64,000 nt of DNA from CAJFUR01 sp904420575 (GTDB lineage Bacteria > Actinomycetota > Coriobacteriia > Coriobacteriales > Eggerthellaceae). Position numbers and translations under genes: made by a program. Location: assembly GCA_965119745.1 (NCBI GenBank), contig OZ221973.1:2170001-2234000 (forward strand), read 5' to 3'. A model generated the notes under the pieces. That model saw only the letters and a list, made by a program, of their open reading frames with translations, was not told where the DNA came from and made no database searches. This document shows, in pieces, positions 16,652-25,196 of the stretch; position 1 is the first letter of the stretch; each line of letters begins with the position of its first letter.

Positions 16652-17542
16652 ATGTTTTCGGGTTTGCAGGAAGACCAGCTGAAGGGCGCGCTGGAGGCCA
16701 TGCTGTTCGTGACCGACGAGCCGGTGGGCACCATCGCGCTGGCCGACATGCTGGAGGTGGAGCCGGCCGAGGTGGAGCGCGCACTGGTGGACCTGCGCGC
16801 CCAGCTGGAGGAGGAGAACCGCGGCATCCAGCTGCGCGAGGTGGCCGGCGGCTGGAGGCTGGCGACGCACCCGGCCTACCACGAGCTCATCGAGCGCTAC
16901 GTGCTGTCATGGGACACGCGGAAGCTTTCGCAGGCGGCCATGGAGACGCTGGCCATCGTCGCGTACTCGCAGCCGGTCACGCGCGCCGGCGTGGCCAGCG
17001 TGCGCGGCGTGAACTCCGACAGCTCCCTCAACTCCCTGGTGGAGAAGGGGCTCGTGCGCGAGGCGGGCACGGCCGACGCGCCGGGCAACCCGACGCTCTA
17101 TGCCACGACGCGCGCGTTTCTGGAGAAGTTCGGCCTGCGCTCGGTGGCCGACCTGCCTGACCTGGACCAGTTCGCGCCGGACGACGACACGCGCGCGTTC
17201 ATCCGCGAGCGCCTGAGCGCCACGCGCGACGCGGCCGGACGGGCCGTGGAGGGCGGCGAGCCTGCCGACGTGCTGGACGGCCTGGTGCTGGACGAGGACG
17301 GCGAGCCGGAGCCCGTCACGCTTTCCGCGCAGCTGGAAGGTTCCGATGGGGGAGCGGCCGCCCCGCTTTCCGCCCTGGACGAGGCCGCGAGCGCCGCTGC
17401 GGAGGGCACGCCGTTCCTGTCGCTGGACGACGCCTCGGCCGAGGCCGCGCAGAACCTGCTCGCCGACGCCATGGCCCAAGGCCTCGGCGTGGTGGAGAAG
17501 ATCGACTTCGACAAGCTGACGTTCGAGACCGATGACGAGTAG
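16652..17542 (+). CDS. scpB: Segregation and condensation protein B
   Basis: A 296-residue ScpB with two winged-helix domains (about residues 8-175), including the SQPVTRAGVASVRGVNS segment typical of the family. The acidic C-terminal extension (about 190-296) is far longer than in many ScpB proteins, which run about 180-200 residues. It is rich in Ala, Glu and Asp and probably disordered. AGGAAGGG precedes ATG 16652. It acts with ScpA and SMC in chromosome compaction. Confidence 0.92.
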   Translation: MFSGLQEDQLKGALEAMLFVTDEPVGTIALADMLEVEPAEVERALVDLRAQLEEENRGIQLREVAGGWRLATHPAYHELIERYVLSWDTRKLSQAAMETLAIVAYSQPVTRAGVASVRGVNSDSSLNSLVEKGLVREAGTADAPGNPTLYATTRAFLEKFGLRSVADLPDLDQFAPDDDTRAFIRERLSATRDAAGRAVEGGEPADVLDGLVLDEDGEPEPVTLSAQLEGSDGGAAAPLSALDEAASAAAEGTPFLSLDDASAEAAQNLLADAMAQGLGVVEKIDFDKLTFETDDE

Positions 17543-18365
17543 CGAACCCATGCGCCTGCAGAAGTTCCTGGCGCGGTCGGGGGTGGCCAGCCGGCGCGGG
17601 TCGGAAGCGCTCGTCGCCGCCGGCCGGGTGCGGGTGAACGGCGCGACCGTCACGGAAATGGGCACGAAGGTGGATCCGGCGCACGACGTCGTGGAGGTGG
17701 ACGGCGCGCCTGTGCGCCTGTTGGAAGAGGACGTCGTGCTCATGCTGCACAAGCCGCTGGGCTACGTGACCACCATGAAGGACGACCACGCCCACAGGAT
17801 CGTCGCCGACCTGGTCCCTCTGGACCGCTATCCCAGCCTGTTTCCCCTGGGCCGCCTGGACCGCGACACCACGGGACTTCTGCTGTTCTCCACCGACGGC
17901 GAACTGGGGCACGCGCTTCTGCGTCCGCGCGGGCACGTGGTGAAGCGCTACCTGGCGCTGGTGGAGGGCACGCTCACGCAAGGGCAGCTGGCCGCCTTGC
18001 GCGACGGCGTCATGCTGGACGACGGCCCCACGCTGCCGGCCGAGGTGCGGGTGCTGCAGGGCCCGGAGAAGCAGCGTGCCCTGGAGATGCTGGAGATGCC
18101 TCCCCTGCACGCCAAGAAGGTGTCCCGCGAGTACGCGCGCGCGTTGTCGCGCCGCGCTGCCGACCGCGCGGTCGTGCAGGTGGGCATCCACGAAGGCCGC
18201 AACCGGCAGGTGCGCCGCATGCTGGGCGCGGTGGGGCACCCCGTGGTGGCGCTGCACCGCCAGTCGTTCGGGCCTTTGGACCTGGGCGATCTGCCGCGCA
18301 GGGAATGGCGGCTGCTGACCGCGGAAGAAGCCGCCGCCTTGGGCGAGGCCGTCGCGAAGGATTAA
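17532..18365 (+). CDS. 23S rRNA pseudouridine synthase, RluB/RsuA type
   Basis: A 277-residue enzyme. An S4 RNA-binding domain (about residues 7-65) precedes the catalytic RsuA/RluB domain, with the GRLDRDTTG motif placing the catalytic Asp at residue 110. It isomerises a uridine in 23S rRNA (RluB-like, by its place after scpB). The ATG at 17532 overlaps the scpB 3' end by 11 bp; an alternative ATG lies at 17550. The scpA-scpB-rluB order is a well-known conserved cluster. Confidence 0.9.
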   Translation: MTSSEPMRLQKFLARSGVASRRGSEALVAAGRVRVNGATVTEMGTKVDPAHDVVEVDGAPVRLLEEDVVLMLHKPLGYVTTMKDDHAHRIVADLVPLDRYPSLFPLGRLDRDTTGLLLFSTDGELGHALLRPRGHVVKRYLALVEGTLTQGQLAALRDGVMLDDGPTLPAEVRVLQGPEKQRALEMLEMPPLHAKKVSREYARALSRRAADRAVVQVGIHEGRNRQVRRMLGAVGHPVVALHRQSFGPLDLGDLPRREWRLLTAEEAAALGEAVAKD

Positions 18366-18374
18366 TGCTAGAAT
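18366..18374 (+). promoter_or_regulatory. Extended -10 promoter TGCTAGAAT upstream of tyrA
   Basis: TGcTAGAAT is an extended -10 (18366-18374) just after the rluB-like stop. No good -35 is seen. The same string occurs at 49385-49393. Predicted start is about 18381, giving a leader of about 100 nt to tyrA. Confidence 0.5.
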
Positions 18375-18480
18375 GGTTCCCGCGAGGCCGGCGCGAAGGC
18401 GCCGGGCTGCGAAGAAGCGGGCCGTGCGGCCCGTTTCGCGCCGAGGAACGACGACGAAGCAGAGAGGCATCGGGTTCGCA

Positions 18481-19656
18481 ATGGAGCAAGCGCCGTCGGC
18501 CGACCAGGGCCAGAACGGATTCAACAGAATAGCGGTCGTGGGGTTCGGCCTGGTGGGGGCTTCCTTCGCCGCCGCCATGCACGAGAAGCACCCGGACGCG
18601 CGGCTGATGGCCGTCGACATCGACGGTCCCACGCTCGCAAGCGCGCTCGGGCGCGGTTGGGCGCTCGAGGCGGCGACTCCCGACGACCCCGCCTTCGAGC
18701 GCTTCGTGCGCGACGGGTGCGACCTGGTGCTGTTCGCTGCCCCTGCGGCCGCAGCCGAGGAATGCTTCGCACGCCTGGCCGCCTGGGACTATGCCGGCAT
18801 CGTCACCGACACCGCCTCCACCAAGGCCCACATCGCGCAGCAGGCTGCCGCCCTGCTGCCCCATCCGGAGAACTATGTGCCGGGCCACCCCATGGCCGGC
18901 TCCGAGGTGAACGGCATCGAGGGCGCGCGCGCCGACCTGTTCGAGGGCGCGCACTGGATCCTCTGTCCCGACGCCGACACGCCGGCCGAGCATTTCACCC
19001 GCCTGCACGAGCTGGTCACGTCGCTGGGCGCGCGGGTCATCGCGTTGCCGCGCGAAGACCATGACGCCGCAGTGGCGGTGGTGAGCCACGTGCCCCACGT
19101 GGTGGCCGCCTCGCTGGTGCAGCTGGCCTGCCGCCATGCCGACGACCAGCAGGCGCTCATGCGCCTGGCCGCGGGCGGCTTCAAGGACTCCACGCGCGTG
19201 GCCGCGGGGTCGCCGAAGCTGTGGTGCGGCATCGCGTTCGACAACGCCGCGGCGCTCGGCGCCGGGCTGGCGGAGATGCAGGACATCATCGGGTCGTTCG
19301 CCGACGCGCTGGCCCGCGGCGACCGCGAAGGGCTCACGGCCCTGCTGGCCGAGGCCGCCGAGGCGCGCCGCGCGCTCCCCGCGGCCTGGGTGCCTTCGAC
19401 CGAGAAGCTGCTGGAGGTGCGCATCCCCATGACCGACCGTCCCGGCGTCGTGGCCGAGGTCACCACCATCGCCAGCTCGGTAGGGTGCAACATCCAGTCC
19501 ATCGAGATCGACCACATCACCGAGGACAGCGCGGTGCTCTCCCTCGTGCTCACCGACGAGGGGGACGTCGGCCAGCTTTCCGTCCAACTCATCGGTGCAG
19601 GTTACGCGGTTTCGTTCAGCCCGCTTGCCGCAAAGGAGCACACCCATGTCGAATGA
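18481..19656 (+). CDS. tyrA: Prephenate dehydrogenase with ACT domain
   Basis: A 391-residue enzyme of tyrosine synthesis that oxidises prephenate to 4-hydroxyphenylpyruvate with NAD(P)+. The Rossmann motif GFGLVG is at residues 21-26 and GHPMAGSE marks the substrate site. A C-terminal ACT domain (about 315-385, starting EVRIPMTDRPG) suggests feedback control by an amino acid, probably tyrosine. ATG 18481 is preceded by AGAGAGG. A longer in-frame start upstream would add an Arg-rich tail and is less likely. It overlaps aroA by 11 bp. Confidence 0.92.
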   Translation: MEQAPSADQGQNGFNRIAVVGFGLVGASFAAAMHEKHPDARLMAVDIDGPTLASALGRGWALEAATPDDPAFERFVRDGCDLVLFAAPAAAAEECFARLAAWDYAGIVTDTASTKAHIAQQAAALLPHPENYVPGHPMAGSEVNGIEGARADLFEGAHWILCPDADTPAEHFTRLHELVTSLGARVIALPREDHDAAVAVVSHVPHVVAASLVQLACRHADDQQALMRLAAGGFKDSTRVAAGSPKLWCGIAFDNAAALGAGLAEMQDIIGSFADALARGDREGLTALLAEAAEARRALPAAWVPSTEKLLEVRIPMTDRPGVVAEVTTIASSVGCNIQSIEIDHITEDSAVLSLVLTDEGDVGQLSVQLIGAGYAVSFSPLAAKEHTHVE

Positions 19657-20971
19657 AGCGAAAACAGTCATTTCCCCTCTCTCGTCGCCGTTGCGCGGCG
19701 TCGCCCGGGTGCCAGGCGACAAGAGCATCTCGCACCGCGCCGTGCTGTTCTCGGCCATGGCCGAAGGCACGTCGCAGCTGTCGGGCGTGCTGGACTCCGA
19801 CGACGTGCGCTCGTCCATCGAGGCCGTGCGCGCGCTCGGCGCCAAGGTGGATCTGCAGAAGCAGGCCGACGGCAGCCTGGCCGGCACGGTGTGCGGCTGG
19901 GGCGCGCGCGGGCCCGCGCAGCCGGACGCACCTCTGGACTGCGGTAATTCGGGCACCACGGCGCGCCTGCTCATGGGCGTGCTGGCGCCGTGGGACGTGC
20001 GCGTGGAGATAACAGGCGACGAATCGCTGCGCCGCCGCCCCATGCGCCGCATCACCGCGCCGCTCATGAAGATGGGCGCGCGCTTCGTGCCCGAGGGCAA
20101 GGAGACGCTGCCCCTCACCGTGTGCGGCGCCCGCGATTTGCGCGCCATCTCCTACGACGCGCCCATGGCCTCGGCCCAGCTGAAGACCGCGGTGCTTCTG
20201 GCGGGCGTGTTCGCGCACGGCACGACCACGCTCGTGGAGCCCTCTCCCTCGCGCAACCACACCGAGCTCATGCTGCCTGAGTTCGGCGTGCCCACCACGG
20301 CGGCCAACTGCACGGCCAGCGTGACCGGGCCGTGCCTGCTCAAGGCGAGCGAAGTCGCCGTTCCCGGCGACCCTTCGTCCGCGGCGTTCATCGCCTGCGC
20401 GGCGGCGCTCGTGCGCGGCAGCGACATCGTGATCGAGGACGTGAGCCTGAACACGGCGCGCATCGGCTTCACGCGCACGCTCGAGCGCATGGGGGCCGAC
20501 GTGACGCTGCGCCACAAGGGGGCGGAAGGCAAGGAGCCTTTCGGATCCATCTCGGTGCGCCACGTGCCGAACCTGCACGGCTGCGAGGTGCCTGCCGAGA
20601 AGATCGCCTCCATCGTCGACGAGGTGCCGGTGCTCGCGCTCGTGGCGGCGCATGCCCGCGGCGTGACCGTGTTCCGCGAGGTGGGCGAGCTGCGCGTGAA
20701 GGAGACCGACCGTCTGGCGGCCGTGGTGGAGGGCCTGGCGCTTCTGGGCGTGGACGCCTGGGAGGACGGCAACGACCTGTTCGTGGAAGGCCAGCCCGGC
20801 CTGAGCGTGCCGTCCGGCCTGGTGCTCGATTCGAAGTGCGACCACCGTCTGGCCATGACGTGGGCGCTCGCGGGCCTTGCCGGCAGCGCCCCCGTGGCCG
20901 TGAAGAACTTCGACTCCGTGAAGATAAGCTATCCGCAGTTCCTTTCCGACATGCAGAGGTTGGCGCAATGA
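19646..20971 (+). CDS. aroA: 3-phosphoshikimate 1-carboxyvinyltransferase (EPSP synthase)
   Basis: A 441-residue enzyme that joins PEP to shikimate 3-phosphate in the shikimate pathway. Active-site segments: PGDKSISHR (K26, S27, R31), GNSGTTARLLMG, and the late DSKCDHRLAM motif. AAAGGAG precedes ATG 19646. It overlaps tyrA upstream and cmk downstream (ATGA). The tyrA-aroA-cmk order is common in Gram-positive and actinobacterial genomes. Confidence 0.95.
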   Translation: MSNEAKTVISPLSSPLRGVARVPGDKSISHRAVLFSAMAEGTSQLSGVLDSDDVRSSIEAVRALGAKVDLQKQADGSLAGTVCGWGARGPAQPDAPLDCGNSGTTARLLMGVLAPWDVRVEITGDESLRRRPMRRITAPLMKMGARFVPEGKETLPLTVCGARDLRAISYDAPMASAQLKTAVLLAGVFAHGTTTLVEPSPSRNHTELMLPEFGVPTTAANCTASVTGPCLLKASEVAVPGDPSSAAFIACAAALVRGSDIVIEDVSLNTARIGFTRTLERMGADVTLRHKGAEGKEPFGSISVRHVPNLHGCEVPAEKIASIVDEVPVLALVAAHARGVTVFREVGELRVKETDRLAAVVEGLALLGVDAWEDGNDLFVEGQPGLSVPSGLVLDSKCDHRLAMTWALAGLAGSAPVAVKNFDSVKISYPQFLSDMQRLAQ

Positions 20972-21681
20972 TCATAGCCATCGACGGGCCCTCCGGGGCC
21001 GGGAAATCGACGGTCGCGAAGGCCGTCGCCAAGAAGCTCGGGTTCTCGTGCTTGGACACGGGGGCCATGTACCGTGCCGTGGCGTGGCAGGCCATGCAGA
21101 GCGGCGTCCCGCTCGACGACGACGCGGCGCTCGGGCGCGTGACGCGCGACTTCGACATCGAGTTCGGCCACGTCGAGGGCGACCCCATGCCCCGGCGCGT
21201 GTCCATCGGCGGCGTGGACGTCACCGACGCCATCCGCACCGCCGAGATCGACCGCGCAGTCAGCCCCGTGTCGGCCGCGCCTTCCGTGCGCGCCGCCCTG
21301 GTGGACCAACAGCGCCGGATCGGGCGCGCGGGCGACTACGTGGTGGAAGGACGTGACATCGGCACGGTGGTGTTCCCCGAGGCCGAGGTCAAGGTGTTCC
21401 TGACCGCCTCCGACGAAGAGCGTGCGCACCGGCGCGTGCGGCAGAACGTCGACCGCGGCGTGGGCTCCATCGACTACGACGAGGTGCTGGCCGACCTCCG
21501 CCGACGCGACGAGCACGACTCGTCGCGCGCCACGTCTCCGCTGCGCCCGGCAGACGACGCCGTGCGCCTGGACTCCACCGACCGCTATATCGAGGACGTG
21601 ATCGACCAGATATGCTCTGCTGCCCGCGGGGCGGAAGGTGCCGGCGCCGCGAACGACCAGGGAGGGACGTCCGAGCGATGA
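20968..21681 (+). CDS. cmk: Cytidylate kinase
   Basis: A 237-residue kinase that phosphorylates CMP/dCMP with ATP. P-loop GPSGAGKST is at residues 7-15, with the CMP-binding insert and the conserved EGRDIGTVVFP segment in the middle. It starts within the aroA stop and its stop overlaps plsC, so translation is coupled through the operon. The C-terminal 15 residues are an unconserved Gly/Ala tail. Confidence 0.94.
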   Translation: MIIAIDGPSGAGKSTVAKAVAKKLGFSCLDTGAMYRAVAWQAMQSGVPLDDDAALGRVTRDFDIEFGHVEGDPMPRRVSIGGVDVTDAIRTAEIDRAVSPVSAAPSVRAALVDQQRRIGRAGDYVVEGRDIGTVVFPEAEVKVFLTASDEERAHRRVRQNVDRGVGSIDYDEVLADLRRRDEHDSSRATSPLRPADDAVRLDSTDRYIEDVIDQICSAARGAEGAGAANDQGGTSER

Positions 21682-22541
21682 GCCTGTTCCTTCCCTACGA
21701 GAAAATGTGGGACCTGCCGCTCGGCGGCACGGCCCCGGGCAAGCAGGTGCCGCACTGGGCCGGCAACGTCATCTGGGCGTTTTTGGTGTTCGTGTTCAAG
21801 ATATGCTTCCGCTACCGGGTGGACCACCGCGAGAGCCTGCGCGGGTTCAAGGACCGAAGCGGCGTGCTGGTGGTGGCGAACCACACGTCGTTTCTGGACG
21901 TGGCGTTCATGTACCTGGCGGCGCGCCCTTCGCAGTGGGTGCGCTTCATGGGGCGCGAAAACCTGTTCGGCAACGCGCACGGCCTGGTGGGCCAAATCCT
22001 TTCGCGTGTGGGGGCGTTCCCCGTCAAGCGCGACGCCGCCGACCGCACCGCCATCAAGCGTGCCACGCGCATGCTCAAGAACAACGAGGTGGTGGGCATC
22101 CTGCCCGAAGGCACCCGCCGCGGCAAGAGCGATCGGAAGCCCGAGATCCATTCTGGAGCCGCCTTCATCGCGAAGATGGGGCATGCGCCCATCCTGCCCA
22201 TGACCGTGCGCAACGCGGAATACGTGAAGCAGAAGGGCAAGTTCTTCCGCTTCCCCAAGATCACCATCGAATACGGCGATCCGCTGCTGGTGAGCGACTT
22301 CGACTTCCTGCCGAAGGAGGACCGGCTGGACGGCTGCACGTGGTACGCCATGCGCGAATGCTTCGCGCTGTCGCTGCGCGTGCCGCGCGACCAGGTGGAC
22401 ATGGTGGCGCTGTTCCCCGACGGCCGTGACTTCACGCAGGCGTTCGCCGAACATCCCGTTCCCGCGCACACGACGGCCGAACTGGTGGAAGGTGCCGGCG
22501 ATGCGGAAGGCGGCCGGCGCGAAGAGGGGGTGCGTGCATGA
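21678..22541 (+). CDS. plsC: 1-acyl-sn-glycerol-3-phosphate acyltransferase
   Basis: A 287-residue membrane-associated acyltransferase making phosphatidic acid from lysophosphatidic acid. The catalytic HTSFLD motif (H69, D74) and the PEGTRRG substrate motif (near residue 150) are intact. One hydrophobic segment lies at about 29-43. Overlaps cmk and ispH by 4 bp each. With plsY and gpsA downstream and plsX near 58 kb, most phosphatidic acid synthesis genes are in the window. Confidence 0.9.
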   Translation: MSLFLPYEKMWDLPLGGTAPGKQVPHWAGNVIWAFLVFVFKICFRYRVDHRESLRGFKDRSGVLVVANHTSFLDVAFMYLAARPSQWVRFMGRENLFGNAHGLVGQILSRVGAFPVKRDAADRTAIKRATRMLKNNEVVGILPEGTRRGKSDRKPEIHSGAAFIAKMGHAPILPMTVRNAEYVKQKGKFFRFPKITIEYGDPLLVSDFDFLPKEDRLDGCTWYAMRECFALSLRVPRDQVDMVALFPDGRDFTQAFAEHPVPAHTTAELVEGAGDAEGGRREEGVRA

Positions 22542-23374
22542 ACGTGGTCCGTGCGAAGCACGCCGGGGCGTGCTACGGGGTGCAGCGGGCGCTCGACATG
22601 GCGTATGCCGCCATCCTGGACGGCGAAGACACGCACACGCTCGGTCCGCTCATCCACAACCCGAAGGTGGTGTCCGAGCTGGAGGCGCGCGGCGTGCGGG
22701 TGGCGCAGCGCGTGGAGGACGTGGACGCAGGGGCTGTCGTCGTCCGCAGCCACGGCGTGACGCCCGAAGTGCGCCGGGCGCTCGACGCGCGCGGCCTGGC
22801 GGTCATCGACGCCACCTGCCCGCACGTCGCCCTCGCGCAGAAGGCGGCGGCCGACCTGGCGCTGCGCTGCGGACAGGTGGTGGTCGTGGGGGAGGCGGGC
22901 CATCCCGAGGTCGAAGGGCTCGTGGCCTGCGCGCGCGAGGCGGGCGGGCAGGTGCTCGTCGCCACGGCTCCCGAGCACGTGCCGGACGGCCTTGTTGCGC
23001 CCGTGGGCGTGGTCGTGCAGACCACGCAGACACGCGAGGTGCTCGACGCGGTGGTGTGGGCGCTAGAGGCCCGAGGCATCGAGCCCGAGGTGAAGAACAC
23101 CATCTGCTTCGCCACGCGCCAGCGCCAGGAGGCTGCGGCGGAATTGGCGGCCCAGGTGGACGCCATCGTGGTCGTCGGGGGGCGCAACTCGTCCAACACG
23201 ACGCGCCTGGCCGACATCTGCGCCGCCTCCTGCGCGCGCACCCACCACGTGGAAGCGCCCGACGAGCTGGACCCCGCGTGGTTCGAGGGCTGCGCGACCG
23301 TGGGCGTGACCGCCGGCGCCTCCACCCCCGAAGAACACATCCAAGCCGTCGTCGAGACGCTGGAGCGGCTGTAG
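22538..23374 (+). CDS. ispH: 4-hydroxy-3-methylbut-2-enyl diphosphate reductase
   Basis: A 278-residue [4Fe-4S] enzyme of the last MEP-pathway step, making IPP and DMAPP from HMBPP. The three cluster cysteines C12, C94 and C190 and the GHPEVEG segment with catalytic E124 are present, as is the TTQT motif. Starts within the plsC stop (ATGA). Confidence 0.95.
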   Translation: MNVVRAKHAGACYGVQRALDMAYAAILDGEDTHTLGPLIHNPKVVSELEARGVRVAQRVEDVDAGAVVVRSHGVTPEVRRALDARGLAVIDATCPHVALAQKAAADLALRCGQVVVVGEAGHPEVEGLVACAREAGGQVLVATAPEHVPDGLVAPVGVVVQTTQTREVLDAVVWALEARGIEPEVKNTICFATRQRQEAAAELAAQVDAIVVVGGRNSSNTTRLADICAASCARTHHVEAPDELDPAWFEGCATVGVTAGASTPEEHIQAVVETLERL

Positions 23375-23379
23375 CCGTC

Positions 23380-25125
23380 ATGACTGACCCTTCCGGAGAG
23401 CGCGACAGGAGAAAAGCCGCCCTTGCCTCGCTTGCAGGCATAGGCGGCGAGCGCTTCTCTTGTCTGTCCGACGAAGAGCTGTGCGAAATCCGCATGAGGG
23501 AACACGCTTCTTCCGGCATCTATCCTTCAAAAGACATCGAAGCCGCCGCTGACAGCATGTCGGCGTCGGGCGGGAAGGCCGCCGCGCTGGGCGCGCTCGT
23601 CGTGGACGTGGAACCCGGCAGCCCCGCCGACGACGCAGGGTTCGAGCCGGGCTGCCGCGTGACGCACGTAGACGGCCATCCCGTGCGCGACGTCATCGAC
23701 TGGCGCTGGCTTTCAGCCGACGACGTCGCGTGCATCGGCTACGTCGATCTGGACGGCGACGCGGGCGAGGTGGAGCTTGTGCGCGACGAAGGGGAGGACT
23801 GGGGCTTCGCCTTCGAAGGCGTGGTGTTCGACGGCGTCAAACAATGCAGGAACGCGTGCCTGTTCTGCTTCATGCGCCAGCTGCCCGAAGGCATGCGCCC
23901 TTCGCTCACGCTGCGCGACGACGACTTCCGGCTGAGCTTTCTGTCCGGCACCTTCGTCACCCTCACGAACCTGGCGTCCGAGGACGAGGCGCGCATCCTG
24001 GAACAGCGCATCTCGCCCCTGCGCGTGTCGCTTCACGCGTCCGACGCCCGCGTCCGCCGCCGGCTCATGGGCAGGCACGCCGCGCACGGGCTGGCCGCGC
24101 TCGACCGCCTGCTGGCCGCCGGCATCCAGGTGCACGCGCAGATAGTCCTCGTGCCAGGTGAGAACGACGGCGCGGTGCTCGAGGACACGCTCGCCTGGGC
24201 GTACGCGCGCCCCGGCATCCTGAACGTGGGCATCGTGCCTCTGGGGTTCACGAAGCATCAGGACGCGTTCGCCCGCAGCTTCAACGACCCGGCCGACGCA
24301 CGTGCGGTGCTGGACGCCGTCGCGCCCTTCCAGGACCGCGCGCTTGCCGAGCGGGGCACGCCCTGGGCGTTCGCCGCCGACGAGTTCTACCGCAACGCGT
24401 TCGGCGCGGACCTGCTGGAAAACCTGCCTCCTGCAGAACGCTACGGCGACTTCGGCATGTTCGAGGACGGCATCGGCATCGTCCGCTCCTACGTGGACGA
24501 CTGGCGCGCCGCGCACGCCTCGGGCGCGGCCGCCGCCTGCGCGGAGGCGCTGCGCGCGGCCGGCGTGCGTGCCCGCTTCGTGGTGGGCGAGGCCATGCAG
24601 CCCTTCCTGGACCAGCTGGTGGAGGCGAGCCCGCTTGCGGGCGCCTTCGCGCCCCTCACGGTGGCGAACGCCTTCTTCGGCGGCAACGTGGACGTGACCG
24701 GCCTTCTGTGCGGCTGCGACATGACTGCCGCCATCGACCGGTGCGTCCGCGCGGAGGGGGCGGGAGGGCGCCATGCTCAAACAGTCCTGGGCTCGCACGA
24801 AACGCCCAGGCGCCCGCTCGGGCGCAAAAAACAGTGTGCGAACAGTCCACTGGACTGTTCGCCATGCGGAACTGCGCGTGGCACCCTCCCGCCCCCTCCG
24901 CGCTCCAAGGTGGCCGCAACCGTCGGACCCCCTGCGGGAGGGCGCCGCGACCTCTTCGTGATCCCGCGCGTGGTGTTCAACGACGACGGGCTCACGCTGG
25001 ATGACATGAGTTTGAAGGATATGGAAAAGGAGGCAGGCGTGCCGCTTGCCGTGGTATCCTGTAACCCATCGGAATTCCTGCCGGAAATCGAAGCCCTGGC
25101 CCGGCACCTCGCGGCCCGGGCGTGA
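23380..25125 (+). CDS. DUF512 family PDZ/radical-SAM-like protein carrying an in-frame palindromic insertion
   Basis: A 581-residue protein of unknown function, conserved in Firmicutes and Actinobacteria next to der. A PDZ-like domain (about residues 70-130) is followed by a CxxxCxxC motif (C156, C160, C163) of radical-SAM type, then the DUF512 domain. The DUF512 C-terminus is split: the NVDVTGLLCGCDM segment and the final VIPRVVFNDDG segment are separated by about 52 residues (457-508). Those residues come from a 155-bp palindromic repeat element yet keep the frame open. Without it the domain would read continuously. Whether the protein still folds is unknown. Confidence 0.85.
   Translation: MTDPSGERDRRKAALASLAGIGGERFSCLSDEELCEIRMREHASSGIYPSKDIEAAADSMSASGGKAAALGALVVDVEPGSPADDAGFEPGCRVTHVDGHPVRDVIDWRWLSADDVACIGYVDLDGDAGEVELVRDEGEDWGFAFEGVVFDGVKQCRNACLFCFMRQLPEGMRPSLTLRDDDFRLSFLSGTFVTLTNLASEDEARILEQRISPLRVSLHASDARVRRRLMGRHAAHGLAALDRLLAAGIQVHAQIVLVPGENDGAVLEDTLAWAYARPGILNVGIVPLGFTKHQDAFARSFNDPADARAVLDAVAPFQDRALAERGTPWAFAADEFYRNAFGADLLENLPPAERYGDFGMFEDGIGIVRSYVDDWRAAHASGAAAACAEALRAAGVRARFVVGEAMQPFLDQLVEASPLAGAFAPLTVANAFFGGNVDVTGLLCGCDMTAAIDRCVRAEGAGGRHAQTVLGSHETPRRPLGRKKQCANSPLDCSPCGTARGTLPPPPRSKVAATVGPPAGGRRDLFVIPRVVFNDDGLTLDDMSLKDMEKEAGVPLAVVSCNPSEFLPEIEALARHLAARA
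24749..24903. repeat. Palindromic repeat element, copy 2, inserted in frame in a coding sequence
   Basis: 155-bp element with terminal inverted repeats of about 25 bp (24750-24774 and 24878-24902, 23/25 matching). It contains nested hairpins: a 7-bp stem at 24810-24825 and a perfect 11-bp stem with an ACT loop at 24838-24862. A 25-base block (24775-24799) and a TGCGGAACT block are shared with the element at 13781-13896. The ACT-loop hairpins of the two copies differ in sequence but remain paired. Confidence 0.88.
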
Positions 25126-25196
25126 GCGTCCGGCCAGAAGCCCGCCCCTTCATCCATCTCGGCCGCCCCGGCGGCCCCGAACATAAAGGATACGCC

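Noticed and set aside
17098..17514. Reverse-strand frame over the scpB C-terminal extension
   Set aside because: No start signal or domain; explained by the Ala/Glu-rich sense codons.
24749..24903. DUF512 gene as a pseudogene broken by the repeat
   Set aside because: The frame remains open across the element and both flanking domain parts are well preserved.
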